The translations under genes were made by a program, and so were the position numbers. A stretch of 64,000 nucleotides of DNA from assembly GCA_963728785.1 (NCBI GenBank), contig CAVSKV010000002.1, forward strand, positions 496,001 through 560,000. Reading direction: 5' to 3'. Below are positions 48,295 to 56,743 of this stretch, one piece after another (positions within the stretch are counted from its first letter, which is position 1; each line of letters opens with the position of its first letter). Under the pieces are notes generated by a model. It was not told the DNA's origin and did no database searches. It was given only the letters and a program-made list of their open reading frames with translations. The stretch comes from JAGWRI01 sp963728785 (GTDB taxonomy: Bacteria; Gemmatimonadota; Gemmatimonadetes; Gemmatimonadales; Gemmatimonadaceae).

Positions 48295-49221
48295 CTACCG
48301 CCTGCCCAGGCCGATCATGAGCATCGGCCGCACCCGCTCGGCGAGTACGAAGAAGAAGAACGCCAGACTCAGCATGCCGTTCATCGAGAAGAAGGCCGCA
48401 TCCAGTTTGGACAGGTCGCCCGGGCGCACCAGCGAATGTTCGTACCCCAGCATGACCGCCGCCAGCACGACACCCGCCCAGTAGAACCCGCCGGCATGCG
48501 TGGCCATGGCGACCGCGGCCAGCGCGGCGATGGTCACCACGTGGAGGAGATGAGCGATCTCGATTGCCCGCCGCTCCCCCAGCTTGGCGGGCAGCGAATG
48601 AAGCGCGTTGGCGCGGTCGAACTCCGCATCGGCCAGCGAATAGAACACGTCGAACCCGCCCACCCACGTCATCACCGCCACGGCCAGCGCGATGAGCATC
48701 CACCACGGCCGGCTCCACTGACCGGTCACGGCCAGATACCCGCCCACCGGCGCGATCGCCGTGCCGGCCCCCAGCACCAGGTGCGCCCACTGCGTGAACC
48801 GCTTGGTATGGCTGTAGAAGAACACCCACAGGAGCGCCACCGGCGACAGCGCGAAGCACAGCGGGTTGAGGCGCGACGCGGCGAGCCCGAACAGCGCCGA
48901 CGCCACGACCACCGAGACCCACGCCTCGGCCACGCTCAGCCGCCCCTGCGGAATCTCCCGCATCGCCGTGCGCGGGTTGCGCGCGTCGATGTCGCGGTCC
49001 GCAATGCGATTGAACGCCATGGCGGCGAACCGCGCCGCTGTGAACGCCACCACCACCCACAGCACCAGCGGCAGATCCAGCGGCCGCCGGTAGGACGCCA
49101 GAATCACGCCCACGAGCGCGAACGGCAGCGCGAACACCGTGTGCGGCAGCTTCACCAGATTGACGTACGCGATGAGGCGCGAGCCCCGATCGGTGAACGT
49201 CTGCCCCTCGCGCGTGCTCAT
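48295..49221 (-). CDS. ubiA: UbiA-family prenyltransferase (MqnP-like)
   Basis: An integral-membrane aromatic prenyltransferase of 308 residues. The first Asp-rich motif is NRIADRDIDARNPRT (metal and diphosphate binding). The second lies in FDVFYSLADAEFDR. Eight or nine hydrophobic segments are visible. The NRxxDxxIDxxNPRT form with this operon context resembles the putative 4-hydroxybenzoate-type UbiA linked to the futalosine menaquinone pathway (MqnP). The ATG overlaps the ubiD stop (ATGA). Whether the substrate is a naphthoate or hydroxybenzoate cannot be proven here. Confidence 0.9.
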   Translation of the reverse strand: MSTREGQTFTDRGSRLIAYVNLVKLPHTVFALPFALVGVILASYRRPLDLPLVLWVVVAFTAARFAAMAFNRIADRDIDARNPRTAMREIPQGRLSVAEAWVSVVVASALFGLAASRLNPLCFALSPVALLWVFFYSHTKRFTQWAHLVLGAGTAIAPVGGYLAVTGQWSRPWWMLIALAVAVMTWVGGFDVFYSLADAEFDRANALHSLPAKLGERRAIEIAHLLHVVTIAALAAVAMATHAGGFYWAGVVLAAVMLGYEHSLVRPGDLSKLDAAFFSMNGMLSLAFFFFVLAERVRPMLMIGLGRR

Positions 49222-50699
49222 CGCCACGGCAACCCGAGCGAGGCCCACTTCGCATCGACGGCCCGCTTCGTTTCGGCATCCATCTCGATCACCTTGGGCC
49301 AGTCGCGCGTGAACCCCTCCTCGGGAAGCTTTCGCGTGCCGTCGAGGCCCATCTTGGACCCGTACGTGAACGTCCGGCTGGAATGGTCGAGCACGTCCAC
49401 CGGCCCCATCGTGAACCGCGCGTCGCGCTCCGGATCGAGGTTGTTGAGCGCCACCCACCACGCTTCCTTGGGGTCGCGCACGTTCACCCACTTGTCCACC
49501 ACCACCAGCACCTTGGCCAGCGACATCAGCCCCTGGCCCCACAGCGCGTTCATCACCTTCTGCGCCTGGCCGGGATACTGCTTGTCGATTGATACCAATA
49601 CGAGATTGTGAAAGATCCCCTCGGGCGGCATGTGGTAGTCCACGATCTCCGGCATCGTCAGCTTGAGCAGGGGCAGGAAGATGCGCTCGGTGGCGTGGCC
49701 GAGGTAGAAGTCCTCCATCGGCGGGCGGCCGACGATCGTGGCCGGGAAGATCGCCTGCCGCCGCATCGTGACCGCCGTGACGTGCACCTGCGGATAGAGG
49801 TCGGCCAGCGAGTAGAACCCCGTGTGATCGCCGAACGGCCCCTCGCGCACCAGCGGCTCCGCCGGGTCGATGTACCCCTCGATCACGAAATCCGCTTCGG
49901 CGGGCACCTCGAGGTCGCACGTCAACGCCCTGGTGAGATGCACGTGGTCCCTGCGCAGAAACCCCGCGAACAGGAACTCGTCAACCGTTGGCGGCAACGG
50001 AGCGCTGGCCGAGTACATGGACGCCGGATCGCCGCCAAGGGCGATGCACACCGGCATCTTCTCGCCGCGCTCGGCCATCGCGCGCCAGTGCGCCGCCCCC
50101 ACCTTGTGGCGCTGCCAGTGCATGGCCATGGTCGCCTTGCCCGTCTGCATCACCCGATACATGCCGACGTTGCGAATGCCACGCACCGGGTCTCGCGTGA
50201 TCACCATCGGGAACGTGATGTAGGCGCCGCCGTCCTCGGGCCAGCACTTGAGCAGCGGCAGCCGGTCGAGATCCACCTCGCCCCCGCGCCACACCACCTC
50301 ATGGCAGGGCGCGCCGGAGCCGCGCGTGCGGGGAGGGAACTTGGACATCTCGATCAACCGCGGCAGCAGCGACAACTTGGCCACCAGCCCCTCCGGCACC
50401 TTCATCGCGAGCAGCTCGGTGATCCGCGCGCCGATCGCATCGAGATCGGCGACGCCGAGAGCCATCGCCATGCGCCGCATCGAGCCGAACAGGTTGATGC
50501 CCACCGGGTACGCCGACGGCGTACCGTCGTGCAGCAGCGGGCGCTCGAACAGCAGCGCCGGTCCGCCCCCCGGCTGCTTCATGGCCCGGTCGGCGATCTC
50601 GCACAGTTCGAGATCCACCGACACCGGCTGCCTGATGCGCACCAGCTCGCCGGCGCGGTCCAGCGCTTCGATGAAGCCGGCGAGGGAATCGAGGGTCAT
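49218..50699 (-). CDS. ubiD: UbiD-family prenyl-FMN-dependent decarboxylase
   Basis: A 493-residue decarboxylase acting on the aromatic acid intermediate of quinone synthesis, using the prenylated FMN produced by UbiX. Family stretches are PVGINLFGSMRRMAMALG, the MVITRDPVRGIRNVGMYRV cofactor-binding region, EGPFGDHTGFYS with the catalytic Glu of the E-R-E set, and the C-terminal KVLVVVDKWVNV. It is coupled by ATGA on both sides (ubiE upstream, ubiA downstream). Confidence 0.93.
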   Translation of the reverse strand: MTLDSLAGFIEALDRAGELVRIRQPVSVDLELCEIADRAMKQPGGGPALLFERPLLHDGTPSAYPVGINLFGSMRRMAMALGVADLDAIGARITELLAMKVPEGLVAKLSLLPRLIEMSKFPPRTRGSGAPCHEVVWRGGEVDLDRLPLLKCWPEDGGAYITFPMVITRDPVRGIRNVGMYRVMQTGKATMAMHWQRHKVGAAHWRAMAERGEKMPVCIALGGDPASMYSASAPLPPTVDEFLFAGFLRRDHVHLTRALTCDLEVPAEADFVIEGYIDPAEPLVREGPFGDHTGFYSLADLYPQVHVTAVTMRRQAIFPATIVGRPPMEDFYLGHATERIFLPLLKLTMPEIVDYHMPPEGIFHNLVLVSIDKQYPGQAQKVMNALWGQGLMSLAKVLVVVDKWVNVRDPKEAWWVALNNLDPERDARFTMGPVDVLDHSSRTFTYGSKMGLDGTRKLPEEGFTRDWPKVIEMDAETKRAVDAKWASLGLPWR

Positions 50700-51466
50700 G
50701 ATGGAATGGGAGAAACCACGGACTTCTCACCCACGTGCAGCGCCGCGATGCCGAACGTCAACGACCGCCACCGCACCGCCCTGAATCCGGCTTGTTCGAT
50801 GCGGTCCCCGAGCATCTGCTGCGAAGGAAAGGTGGCCACCGACTGCGGCAGGTAGCGATACGCCGTCTGGTGGCCGCTCACCAACCGGCCCACGAACGGC
50901 AGCACGTGATGGAAGTACGCATGATAGCCGGCCCGCACGAGCGGCGAGAACGGGGTGGAGAATTCCAGGATCACCAACCGGCCGCCGGGCTCGAGCACGC
51001 GCAGGACCTCGCCGAGTCCGGCGTCCAGATCGGCAAGGTTGCGGATTCCGAAGGCTACGATGGCGCCAGCCATCGACGCTGACGCAAAGGGCAATTGAAG
51101 AGCATCGGCCACCACCGGCCGCACCACATCGGCCGGTGACTTGCCCGCCCCCGCGCGCAGCATCGGTTCGGCGAAGTCGGCGCCCACCACCGAGCCGCGG
51201 AACCCCGGCGTCCGCGCGAGTTGCGCCGCCACGTCCAACGTACCGGCGCAGAGGTCGAGATAGCGGCCGTCGGGCCGCCGCGTCCAGTTGAGCGCCGCAA
51301 TCGCGCGCCGCCGCCACCGCCGGTCGACGTTGAAGCTCAGCACACGATTGAGCAGGTCGTAGCGGGGCGCAATCTCCGAGAAGATCCGCTGCACGTAGGC
51401 GCGCTTCTCGTCGCCCCACGCGGCGGCGGCCTCCGCCTCCGCGGCTTCCAGGTGGTTCACCGGCAT
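50696..51466 (-). CDS. ubiE: UbiE/MenG-type quinone C-methyltransferase
   Basis: A SAM-dependent methyltransferase of 256 residues. It carries the UbiE signatures IAPRYDLLNRVLSF and WRRRAIAAL, the SAM site LDLCAGTLDVA and the central GIRNLADLDAGLGEVLRVL. A further signature is the C-terminal YRYLPQSVATFPSQQ. The ATG at 51466 matches the family; a longer frame upstream is unlikely. It is the first gene of the quinone operon; product likely demethylmenaquinone to menaquinone. Confidence 0.94.
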   Translation of the reverse strand: MPVNHLEAAEAEAAAAWGDEKRAYVQRIFSEIAPRYDLLNRVLSFNVDRRWRRRAIAALNWTRRPDGRYLDLCAGTLDVAAQLARTPGFRGSVVGADFAEPMLRAGAGKSPADVVRPVVADALQLPFASASMAGAIVAFGIRNLADLDAGLGEVLRVLEPGGRLVILEFSTPFSPLVRAGYHAYFHHVLPFVGRLVSGHQTAYRYLPQSVATFPSQQMLGDRIEQAGFRAVRWRSLTFGIAALHVGEKSVVSPIPS

Positions 51467-51592
51467 CCATGAAACTTCGCCGACCGGCCCGGTCGCGGCA
51501 AGCGAACCGCTGGCTCGTGGGGGGGCGGCCGCATAGGTTCCCCTGTGACGCCGCGGACCGTGGGGTTCACGCGCGGTCCCTGCACTCGCTCG

Positions 51593-52195
51593 ATGCCCCC
51601 AGCTCTCGACCTCGCCAACCTCCCGGACGCCGACGTCGTCGCGCTCGCTCAGCGAGGACGCGAGGCCGCGTATCGCGAACTCATCCGGCGCTACGAGCGG
51701 CCCGTCTTCTCGCTCGTGTTCCGCATGGTGCGCAACCGCGAGCTGGCCGAAGACCTGACCCAGGACACCTTCATCAAGGTCCTCCAGCACGTCGACCGCT
51801 ATCGTCCGGAATTCAAGTTCTCCAGTTGGCTGTTCAAGATCGCCAACAACGTCGCCATCGATCACCTCCGCCGGCGGCAGCTCGACACGGTGAGCATGGA
51901 CGGCTCCCCGCACGCCATGACCAGCGACGCCGTCGAATCCACCTCGTTCGACGTCTCGGCCAACGACGAATCGGCCCTCGACCGGCTGGAGGCCAAGGAA
52001 CTGGGCACGGCCATCGAAACCGCCATCGCCCAACTCCGGCCCGAATACCGGGCCTGCATCCTCCTCCGCCACGTCGAAGACAGGTCCTACGAAGAGATCG
52101 CCGCCACCCTCGATCTCCCTCTTGGAACCGTCAAGACCTATATCCACCGCGCGCGCCACGAACTGCGCGGGCTGCTGGAGCACCTCAAGCAGTGA
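51593..52195 (+). CDS. ECF-type RNA polymerase sigma factor
   Basis: A sigma-70 family regulator of about 200 residues. Region 2 (residues about 20-95: YRELIRRYERPVFSLVFRMV, LAEDLTQDTFIKVL, FSSWLFKIANNVAIDHLRRR) is core- and -10-binding. Region 4 (about 135-195: LRPEYRACILLRHVEDRSYEEI and LGTVKTYIHRARHELR) binds -35. The ATG at 51593 is the family-like start; a GTG at 51545 would add 16 residues. A zinc-binding anti-sigma gene follows 85 bp later, forming an anti-sigma/sigma pair that probably responds to envelope stress. Confidence 0.92.
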   Translation: MPPALDLANLPDADVVALAQRGREAAYRELIRRYERPVFSLVFRMVRNRELAEDLTQDTFIKVLQHVDRYRPEFKFSSWLFKIANNVAIDHLRRRQLDTVSMDGSPHAMTSDAVESTSFDVSANDESALDRLEAKELGTAIETAIAQLRPEYRACILLRHVEDRSYEEIAATLDLPLGTVKTYIHRARHELRGLLEHLKQ

Positions 52196-52280
52196 TGGAC
52201 CGAAATCCGCGCTCCTCCCGCCCCCCCATTTCCTCTGAAACCGGCGCTCCCGGCCGGCCGTAGGACACCCTGGAGGCTCT

Positions 52281-52868
52281 GTGAACCACCGGCACCTGCT
52301 CCCCGAAGAATTCGATCTGCTGCTCGACGACGAAGTCGGGTTCGGCGTCGCTCCCCTGCGCGATCACGCGCGGGAGTGCCCCCAGTGCCACGCCCAACTC
52401 GAGGACGCACGACTGGTCGTCGCCGCTCTCGAGGAGCTTTCGCAATTCGCCCCGTCCTACACCCTGGCCAACAAGGTCATGAGCCAGGTGCCCGTGTTCG
52501 TGCCCTGGCACGTGAGCGCCATGGAAGCGGCCACGCAACTCCTGCCGCGCTCGCGCCCCGGCCGCTTCGCCGCGGCCGGTCTGGTGGCTACCGTTAGCGG
52601 CACCCTCACCGGCGGGGTGCTCTGGCTGGCCTCCCACGGCGACCTGGTGACACTGGCCCTCGAGGTGGCTGGCAACCGTCTGCGCGGTGCGGCCCTCCAG
52701 GGCCTCGAGAGCGGTATGGTCGCCCTGTTCGGACCGGCGGTGATCGACAGCCTCAAGCCCGGCGGACTGTTCGGACTCGGAGCCGTCGCGGCCGGGTTCA
52801 TGGCCGCTGCCGCGGCCTCCGCCTTGGGCCTTCGGGCAATCGCCCTGGCCGCCCGCAGGAGGGCTTGA
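52281..52868 (+). CDS. Anti-sigma factor with zinc-binding (ZAS) motif
   Basis: A 195-residue membrane anti-sigma factor. The N-terminal domain has the HxxxCxxC motif (HARECPQC, about residues 29-36) that binds zinc and holds the ECF sigma. Two C-terminal hydrophobic segments (about 93-115 LVATVSGTLTGGVLWLAS and 152-180) anchor it. GGAGG before the GTG start supports 52281. The first outer gene of the operon, a bactofilin/membrane protein, follows 3 bases after its stop, suggesting that the sigma controls its own envelope operon. Confidence 0.85.
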   Translation: MNHRHLLPEEFDLLLDDEVGFGVAPLRDHARECPQCHAQLEDARLVVAALEELSQFAPSYTLANKVMSQVPVFVPWHVSAMEAATQLLPRSRPGRFAAAGLVATVSGTLTGGVLWLASHGDLVTLALEVAGNRLRGAALQGLESGMVALFGPAVIDSLKPGGLFGLGAVAAGFMAAAAASALGLRAIALAARRRA

Positions 52869-52871
52869 ACG

Positions 52872-54002
52872 ATGCGGGCCCTCACGACGTGCCTTGCGCT
52901 GGCCGCGCTCACTGCGGCCGCGCCGGTCGGGGCGCAGACCGGCGGCGCAAAGCCGGTGGCGCCCACTCCACAGCAGATGGACGCCGGGCTACGGGCCGAC
53001 ATCGGTCACATCGGCCGATCGGCCAACCTGGCCCATGTGCCCCCGGCCGACAGCTTCGCCGTGGGCGGCCTGACTATCCGTGCGGGCACCACGATGGCCG
53101 GGAGCGTGGCCGCCGCCAATGGCCCGCTGGAGATCAGCGGGCGCGTGAACGGCGATGCCATTGCCCTCCACGGCGACGTGATCGTCCACGCGGGGGGCTT
53201 GGTGACCGGCGACGCCGTCTCGATCGGCGGGCACGTGAAGCTCGACGGAGGCACGGTGTACGGCGAAATGCGTTCGTTGAGCGATCTCCCGGCCCCCACC
53301 GCGGGCGCGGGGACGGCCCGGCAGTCCCCGCCGGTCACCACCTTGGGTGCTGTGAAGTTGGTGCTCGCCTGGTTTGCCGTGCTCGCCATCATCGGAATCG
53401 GCGTGCTGCTGTTCGCCGAGCACAACCTCGATGGCGTGGTCGCCGTGATCGAGCGTCAGTTGGCCCGTGCGTTCTGGGTGGGGCTCCTCACCGAATTGGG
53501 GCTCGTGCCCCTCCTGCTGCTGCTCGTCGTCGCCCTGGCGATCACCGTGATCGGCCTGTTGCTCATTCCCTTCGCCATCGTGGCCTATGTCATCGCCGTG
53601 GCCGGGTTGCTGGCGCTCGGGTTCCTGGCCGTGGCCCGGTTCACGGGGCGCGGACTGTTCCGTGCCGAACCCGGGGCCGGCGAACGTGGCGTGAACGTTC
53701 GCGCCATGTTTACCGGACTGGTCGTCTACCTCGGCCTCTGGTTCGCGGTCGCCGCCCTCACCTGGGTGCCCGGCGCGCAACCCGTGCTGCGCGCGGTAGC
53801 CGTGGCCGTCACCTGGGTGGCACTCACCGCCGGCCTCGGCGCCACGGTGCTTTCGCGCGCCGGCACGCAGCATGAGCGTCCGGGGAACGCCCCGCTCTCC
53901 AAGCCCGCCGCCGGGGAACCACTCGCCTGGCAGACGCCGACCCCAGTGGCCGGCGTCGCTTCCGCCCGACGTCCCGCGCCCGCGACGAGGAACCACCCGT
54001 GA
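52872..54002 (+). CDS. Exported bactofilin-like/membrane protein
   Basis: A 376-residue protein with a signal peptide (MRALTTCLALAALTAAAPVGAQ). A beta-helical section from residues about 60-135 resembles polymer-forming bactofilin repeats (GTTMAGSVAAANGPLEISG, VNGDAIALHGDVIVHAGGL). The rest has four or five membrane helices (about 160-180, 200-250 and 285-330). The C-terminal tail is Pro/Ala-rich. It lies three bases after the anti-sigma gene and overlaps the next gene by GTGA. It probably belongs to the envelope-stress response; its precise role is unknown. Confidence 0.8.
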   Translation: MRALTTCLALAALTAAAPVGAQTGGAKPVAPTPQQMDAGLRADIGHIGRSANLAHVPPADSFAVGGLTIRAGTTMAGSVAAANGPLEISGRVNGDAIALHGDVIVHAGGLVTGDAVSIGGHVKLDGGTVYGEMRSLSDLPAPTAGAGTARQSPPVTTLGAVKLVLAWFAVLAIIGIGVLLFAEHNLDGVVAVIERQLARAFWVGLLTELGLVPLLLLLVVALAITVIGLLLIPFAIVAYVIAVAGLLALGFLAVARFTGRGLFRAEPGAGERGVNVRAMFTGLVVYLGLWFAVAALTWVPGAQPVLRAVAVAVTWVALTAGLGATVLSRAGTQHERPGNAPLSKPAAGEPLAWQTPTPVAGVASARRPAPATRNHP

Positions 54003-54862
54003 GGCGCGCCCTCCTGCTCTCGGCGGTCCTTCTCGCCGCCGCGCCGGGGCGGGCCCGCGCGCAGACGTGGCAAACGCTCGACGTGTCGCGGCAACTGCGC
54101 GATTCCACCGAGCTGCGCGTCCACGTACAGTACGCCGCCGGTCGGTTTGCCCTTCACGCCGCGTCCGAGCCCGTGCTGTACGCCATGCACCTGCGCTACG
54201 ACGAGGACCGCACCTCACCCTTGCATGCCTTCAATGCCGGAGCTGGCACGCTCGACATCGGAGTGAAGGATTACTCCATGCACTGGACCGGCCGCCACAC
54301 GGAGGCCGACGACAAGGCGCAAATGATGCTCACCCTTGCGCCGGCGGTGCCGATCGATCTCTCGATGTCGCTGGGTGCCACCGACGCCGACATCGACCTG
54401 GGTGGACTCACGCTGCGCGGGCTGCACGTGGAATCGGGCGCTGCCGCCGCGACTGTCAACTTCAGTTCGCCCAATCTTGGCAAGATCGGCACGGCCACGA
54501 TCGACCTCGGGGCGGCCGACCTTACGGCGCGCAACCTCGGAAACGCGAACGCCGCATCGCTGGTGGTGAAGGGCGGCGTCGGGTCGCTCGATCTCGGCTT
54601 CGGTGGCACGTGGACGGGCGACCTCGACGCCGACGTTCAGATGACGCTCGGCAAGATCACGTTGCATGTGCCGCGCGACGTGGGCGTTCAGCTCAACATG
54701 CAGCGCTTCCTCACCTCGTTTGACAACGACGGGCTCGTGAAGCGGGACGGCGCGTACTACTCCGACAACTGGGACTCAGCCAAGTACCATCTGCGGCTGC
54801 ACGTGCAGACGGTCCTCGGAGGGGTCAGCATCGACCGCTTCGCTTCCTCGGCGACACCCTGA
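53999..54862 (+). CDS. Exported toast-rack (DUF2154/DUF4097-like) beta-repeat protein
   Basis: A 287-residue exported protein (signal peptide LLLSAVLLAAAPGRARAQ). After an N-terminal segment (RQLRDSTELRVHVQYAAGRF), most of the chain is short beta-strands in repeating order, with Asp/Gly/Ala-rich lines (IDLSMSLGATDADIDLGGL, TIDLGAADLTARNLGNAN, LDLGFGGTWTGDLDADV). This pattern resembles the toast-rack and LiaF-type adhesin domains found beside anti-sigma and envelope-stress genes. The GTG at 53999 overlaps the upstream stop. It is probably a surface or periplasmic structural protein. Confidence 0.75.
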   Translation: MRRALLLSAVLLAAAPGRARAQTWQTLDVSRQLRDSTELRVHVQYAAGRFALHAASEPVLYAMHLRYDEDRTSPLHAFNAGAGTLDIGVKDYSMHWTGRHTEADDKAQMMLTLAPAVPIDLSMSLGATDADIDLGGLTLRGLHVESGAAAATVNFSSPNLGKIGTATIDLGAADLTARNLGNANAASLVVKGGVGSLDLGFGGTWTGDLDADVQMTLGKITLHVPRDVGVQLNMQRFLTSFDNDGLVKRDGAYYSDNWDSAKYHLRLHVQTVLGGVSIDRFASSATP

Positions 54863-54863
54863 A

Positions 54864-55619
54864 TTAGGTGCCGGCGCGCAGCGCGACCAGCGCCCCGCGC
54901 GCCACCCCGAGCAGCACCGCCGCGTTGCCATCGCGCACGGCGATCTCGAGCAGCCCCGACGATCCCACGAGCGCTACCGTCTCGCCCGGCTTGACGTCAG
55001 CGTAGGTGTGCCGCACCGGGACGTTGCGGCCCGCGATCGTGATCGCGCCCCCGCGCACGCCGACCAAATTGGTGACCAGGTTGCCGAACCGGTCCACCGT
55101 CACCACGCGCCCCTCGATCGAGCCGTCGGCCGTGCGGTGGGGCTCCGGTGTCCGGCGGATCACCGGGTCCGGCACGGGCTCCCCGAGCACGTCGAACGCC
55201 TGGCCGGTAGCGAGGTGCACGGCAGCCGGTGCAAACACGTCCCGCCCGTGAAATGTGGGCGACGCGGAAGCCGACACGCTCAGTCGCACCACACGCGCCC
55301 CCGGCGCGAGCAGCGCCGGTGAGAGCAGGCCGTTGTCGGGGCCGACCAGAAAACGCCGCTGGCTCTCGACGGCCAGGGCGCCGCGTCCCGTTCCCGCCCC
55401 GGGATCGATCACTGCGATGTGGATCGTGCCCTCGGGAAATCGCTTCCAGTAGCGCGCGAGCGCCAGTCGGCCTGCCTCGACATCCTGCGGTGGAAGGTCG
55501 TGCGACACGTCGATGATCACCGCCTCGCGGGCCCCGGTCAACAGCACTCCTTTCATCTCCGCGACGTAGCCATCAGCCGTGCCGAAGTCGGTGAGTAGCG
55601 TTACCAGGGCGCGGGACAT
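54864..55619 (-). CDS. SAM hydroxide adenosyltransferase (DUF62/SAM hydrolase)
   Basis: Hydrolyses S-adenosylmethionine to adenosine and methionine. The family segments are visible: LLTDFGTADGYVAEMKGVL at the N-terminus, ISHDLPP-like VSHDLPPQDVEAG, HIAVIDPGAGTGR and VGPDNGLLSPAL. FHGRDVFAPAAVHLATG and DRFGNLVTNL follow. The length of 251 is near normal. It is 7 bp downstream of the mrp gene on the same strand, and its end abuts the toast-rack gene. It may reduce the SAM pool or act on related substrates. Confidence 0.92.
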   Translation of the reverse strand: MSRALVTLLTDFGTADGYVAEMKGVLLTGAREAVIIDVSHDLPPQDVEAGRLALARYWKRFPEGTIHIAVIDPGAGTGRGALAVESQRRFLVGPDNGLLSPALLAPGARVVRLSVSASASPTFHGRDVFAPAAVHLATGQAFDVLGEPVPDPVIRRTPEPHRTADGSIEGRVVTVDRFGNLVTNLVGVRGGAITIAGRNVPVRHTYADVKPGETVALVGSSGLLEIAVRDGNAAVLLGVARGALVALRAGT

Positions 55620-55626
55620 GGTCAGT

Positions 55627-56733
55627 TCACGTGGCGGCCGCGAGCTCGCGCACGGCCTGGGTCACCCGGTCGGCGAGCGCAGCGAGGGCGCGCCCGGCGG
55701 CCGACGTCGCGTCGGCCACCACGATCGGCCGGCCCACCTCGGCATTCTCGAGCACCTGCGGATACAACGGGATCTGCCCCAGCAAGGGGAGTTCCGTCTC
55801 CTGGGCGAGCCGCTCCCCACCACCGGCGCCGAAGATCGGCGTCGGCTTCCCGCAGTGCGGGCATTCGAACCAGCTCATGTTCTCCACGATGCCCAACACC
55901 GGCACGCCCACGCGCTGGAACATGCGGACTCCGCGCAGCGCGTCGCCCGTAGCCATTTCCTGCGGCGTGGTCACGATGAGCGCGCCGCGCAGCATCGTGG
56001 CCTGGACCAGCGAGAGTTGGGCGTCCCCCGTGCCGGGCGGCATGTCGACGATGAAGTAGTCGAGATCCCCCCAGGCTACATCGCGCAGGAACTGCGTGAT
56101 GATCTTCATCACGATCGGGCCGCGCCAGATCGCCGGCTGGTCGCGGTCGATCATGAAGCCCAGCGACATGACCTTCACGCCGAACGCCTCGAGCGGCACG
56201 ATCTTCTCGTTCACTACAGCGGGGGGTGCGTCCACCCCCATCATGCGGGGCACATTGGGCCCGTAGATGTCGGCGTCCATGAGCCCCACCCGCTGGCCGC
56301 CGGCGGCCAGCGCCACGGCGAGGTTCGTGGCCACCGTGGACTTGCCAACCCCCCCCTTGCCGCTCGACACGGCGATGATGTTGCCCAGGTTCGGGTAGGC
56401 CACCGGAGTCGGGGCGTGCGGGCGCGGCGCGGCGGGGCGGTCGTCCATCACCGGCAGGCTGCGCGACGCGGCCGGCTTGGGCGCTGCCTGCGCGGCATCC
56501 TTCACGTCCACTCGCACTTCGGTCACGCCGTCCACCCGTTCGAGCGCCATGCGCACGTCGCGCACGAGGGTGGCCGGATCGTCGGCCGCGAGATAGAGCG
56601 ACAGGCGTACCTTTCCACCGGTGGTGGTGGCGACGTCGCGAACCATGTCGTCGGCCGCGACGCTGTGGCCGGTGCGTGGATTGCGAATCTTGGAAAGCGT
56701 GGTGGCAATGCGCTGCTGGAGAGTCTCGGGCAT
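55627..56733 (-). CDS. Mrp/NBP35-type iron-sulfur cluster carrier ATPase
   Basis: A 368-residue P-loop ATPase that carries or transfers Fe-S clusters. The N-terminal domain is MIP18/PaaD-like (residues about 1-85, TLSKIRNPRTGHSVAADDMV). The deviant Walker A GKGGVGKST is near residues 122-130, with the family's GLMDADIYGPNVPRMMG and VDMPPGTGDAQLS. The bridging CxxC (CPHC) is near residue 290. The ATG at 56733 fits the family. Part of a minus-strand row with SAM hydrolase and NrnA. Confidence 0.94.
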   Translation of the reverse strand: MPETLQQRIATTLSKIRNPRTGHSVAADDMVRDVATTTGGKVRLSLYLAADDPATLVRDVRMALERVDGVTEVRVDVKDAAQAAPKPAASRSLPVMDDRPAAPRPHAPTPVAYPNLGNIIAVSSGKGGVGKSTVATNLAVALAAGGQRVGLMDADIYGPNVPRMMGVDAPPAVVNEKIVPLEAFGVKVMSLGFMIDRDQPAIWRGPIVMKIITQFLRDVAWGDLDYFIVDMPPGTGDAQLSLVQATMLRGALIVTTPQEMATGDALRGVRMFQRVGVPVLGIVENMSWFECPHCGKPTPIFGAGGGERLAQETELPLLGQIPLYPQVLENAEVGRPIVVADATSAAGRALAALADRVTQAVRELAAAT

Positions 56734-56743
56734 GTCAGGGAAA

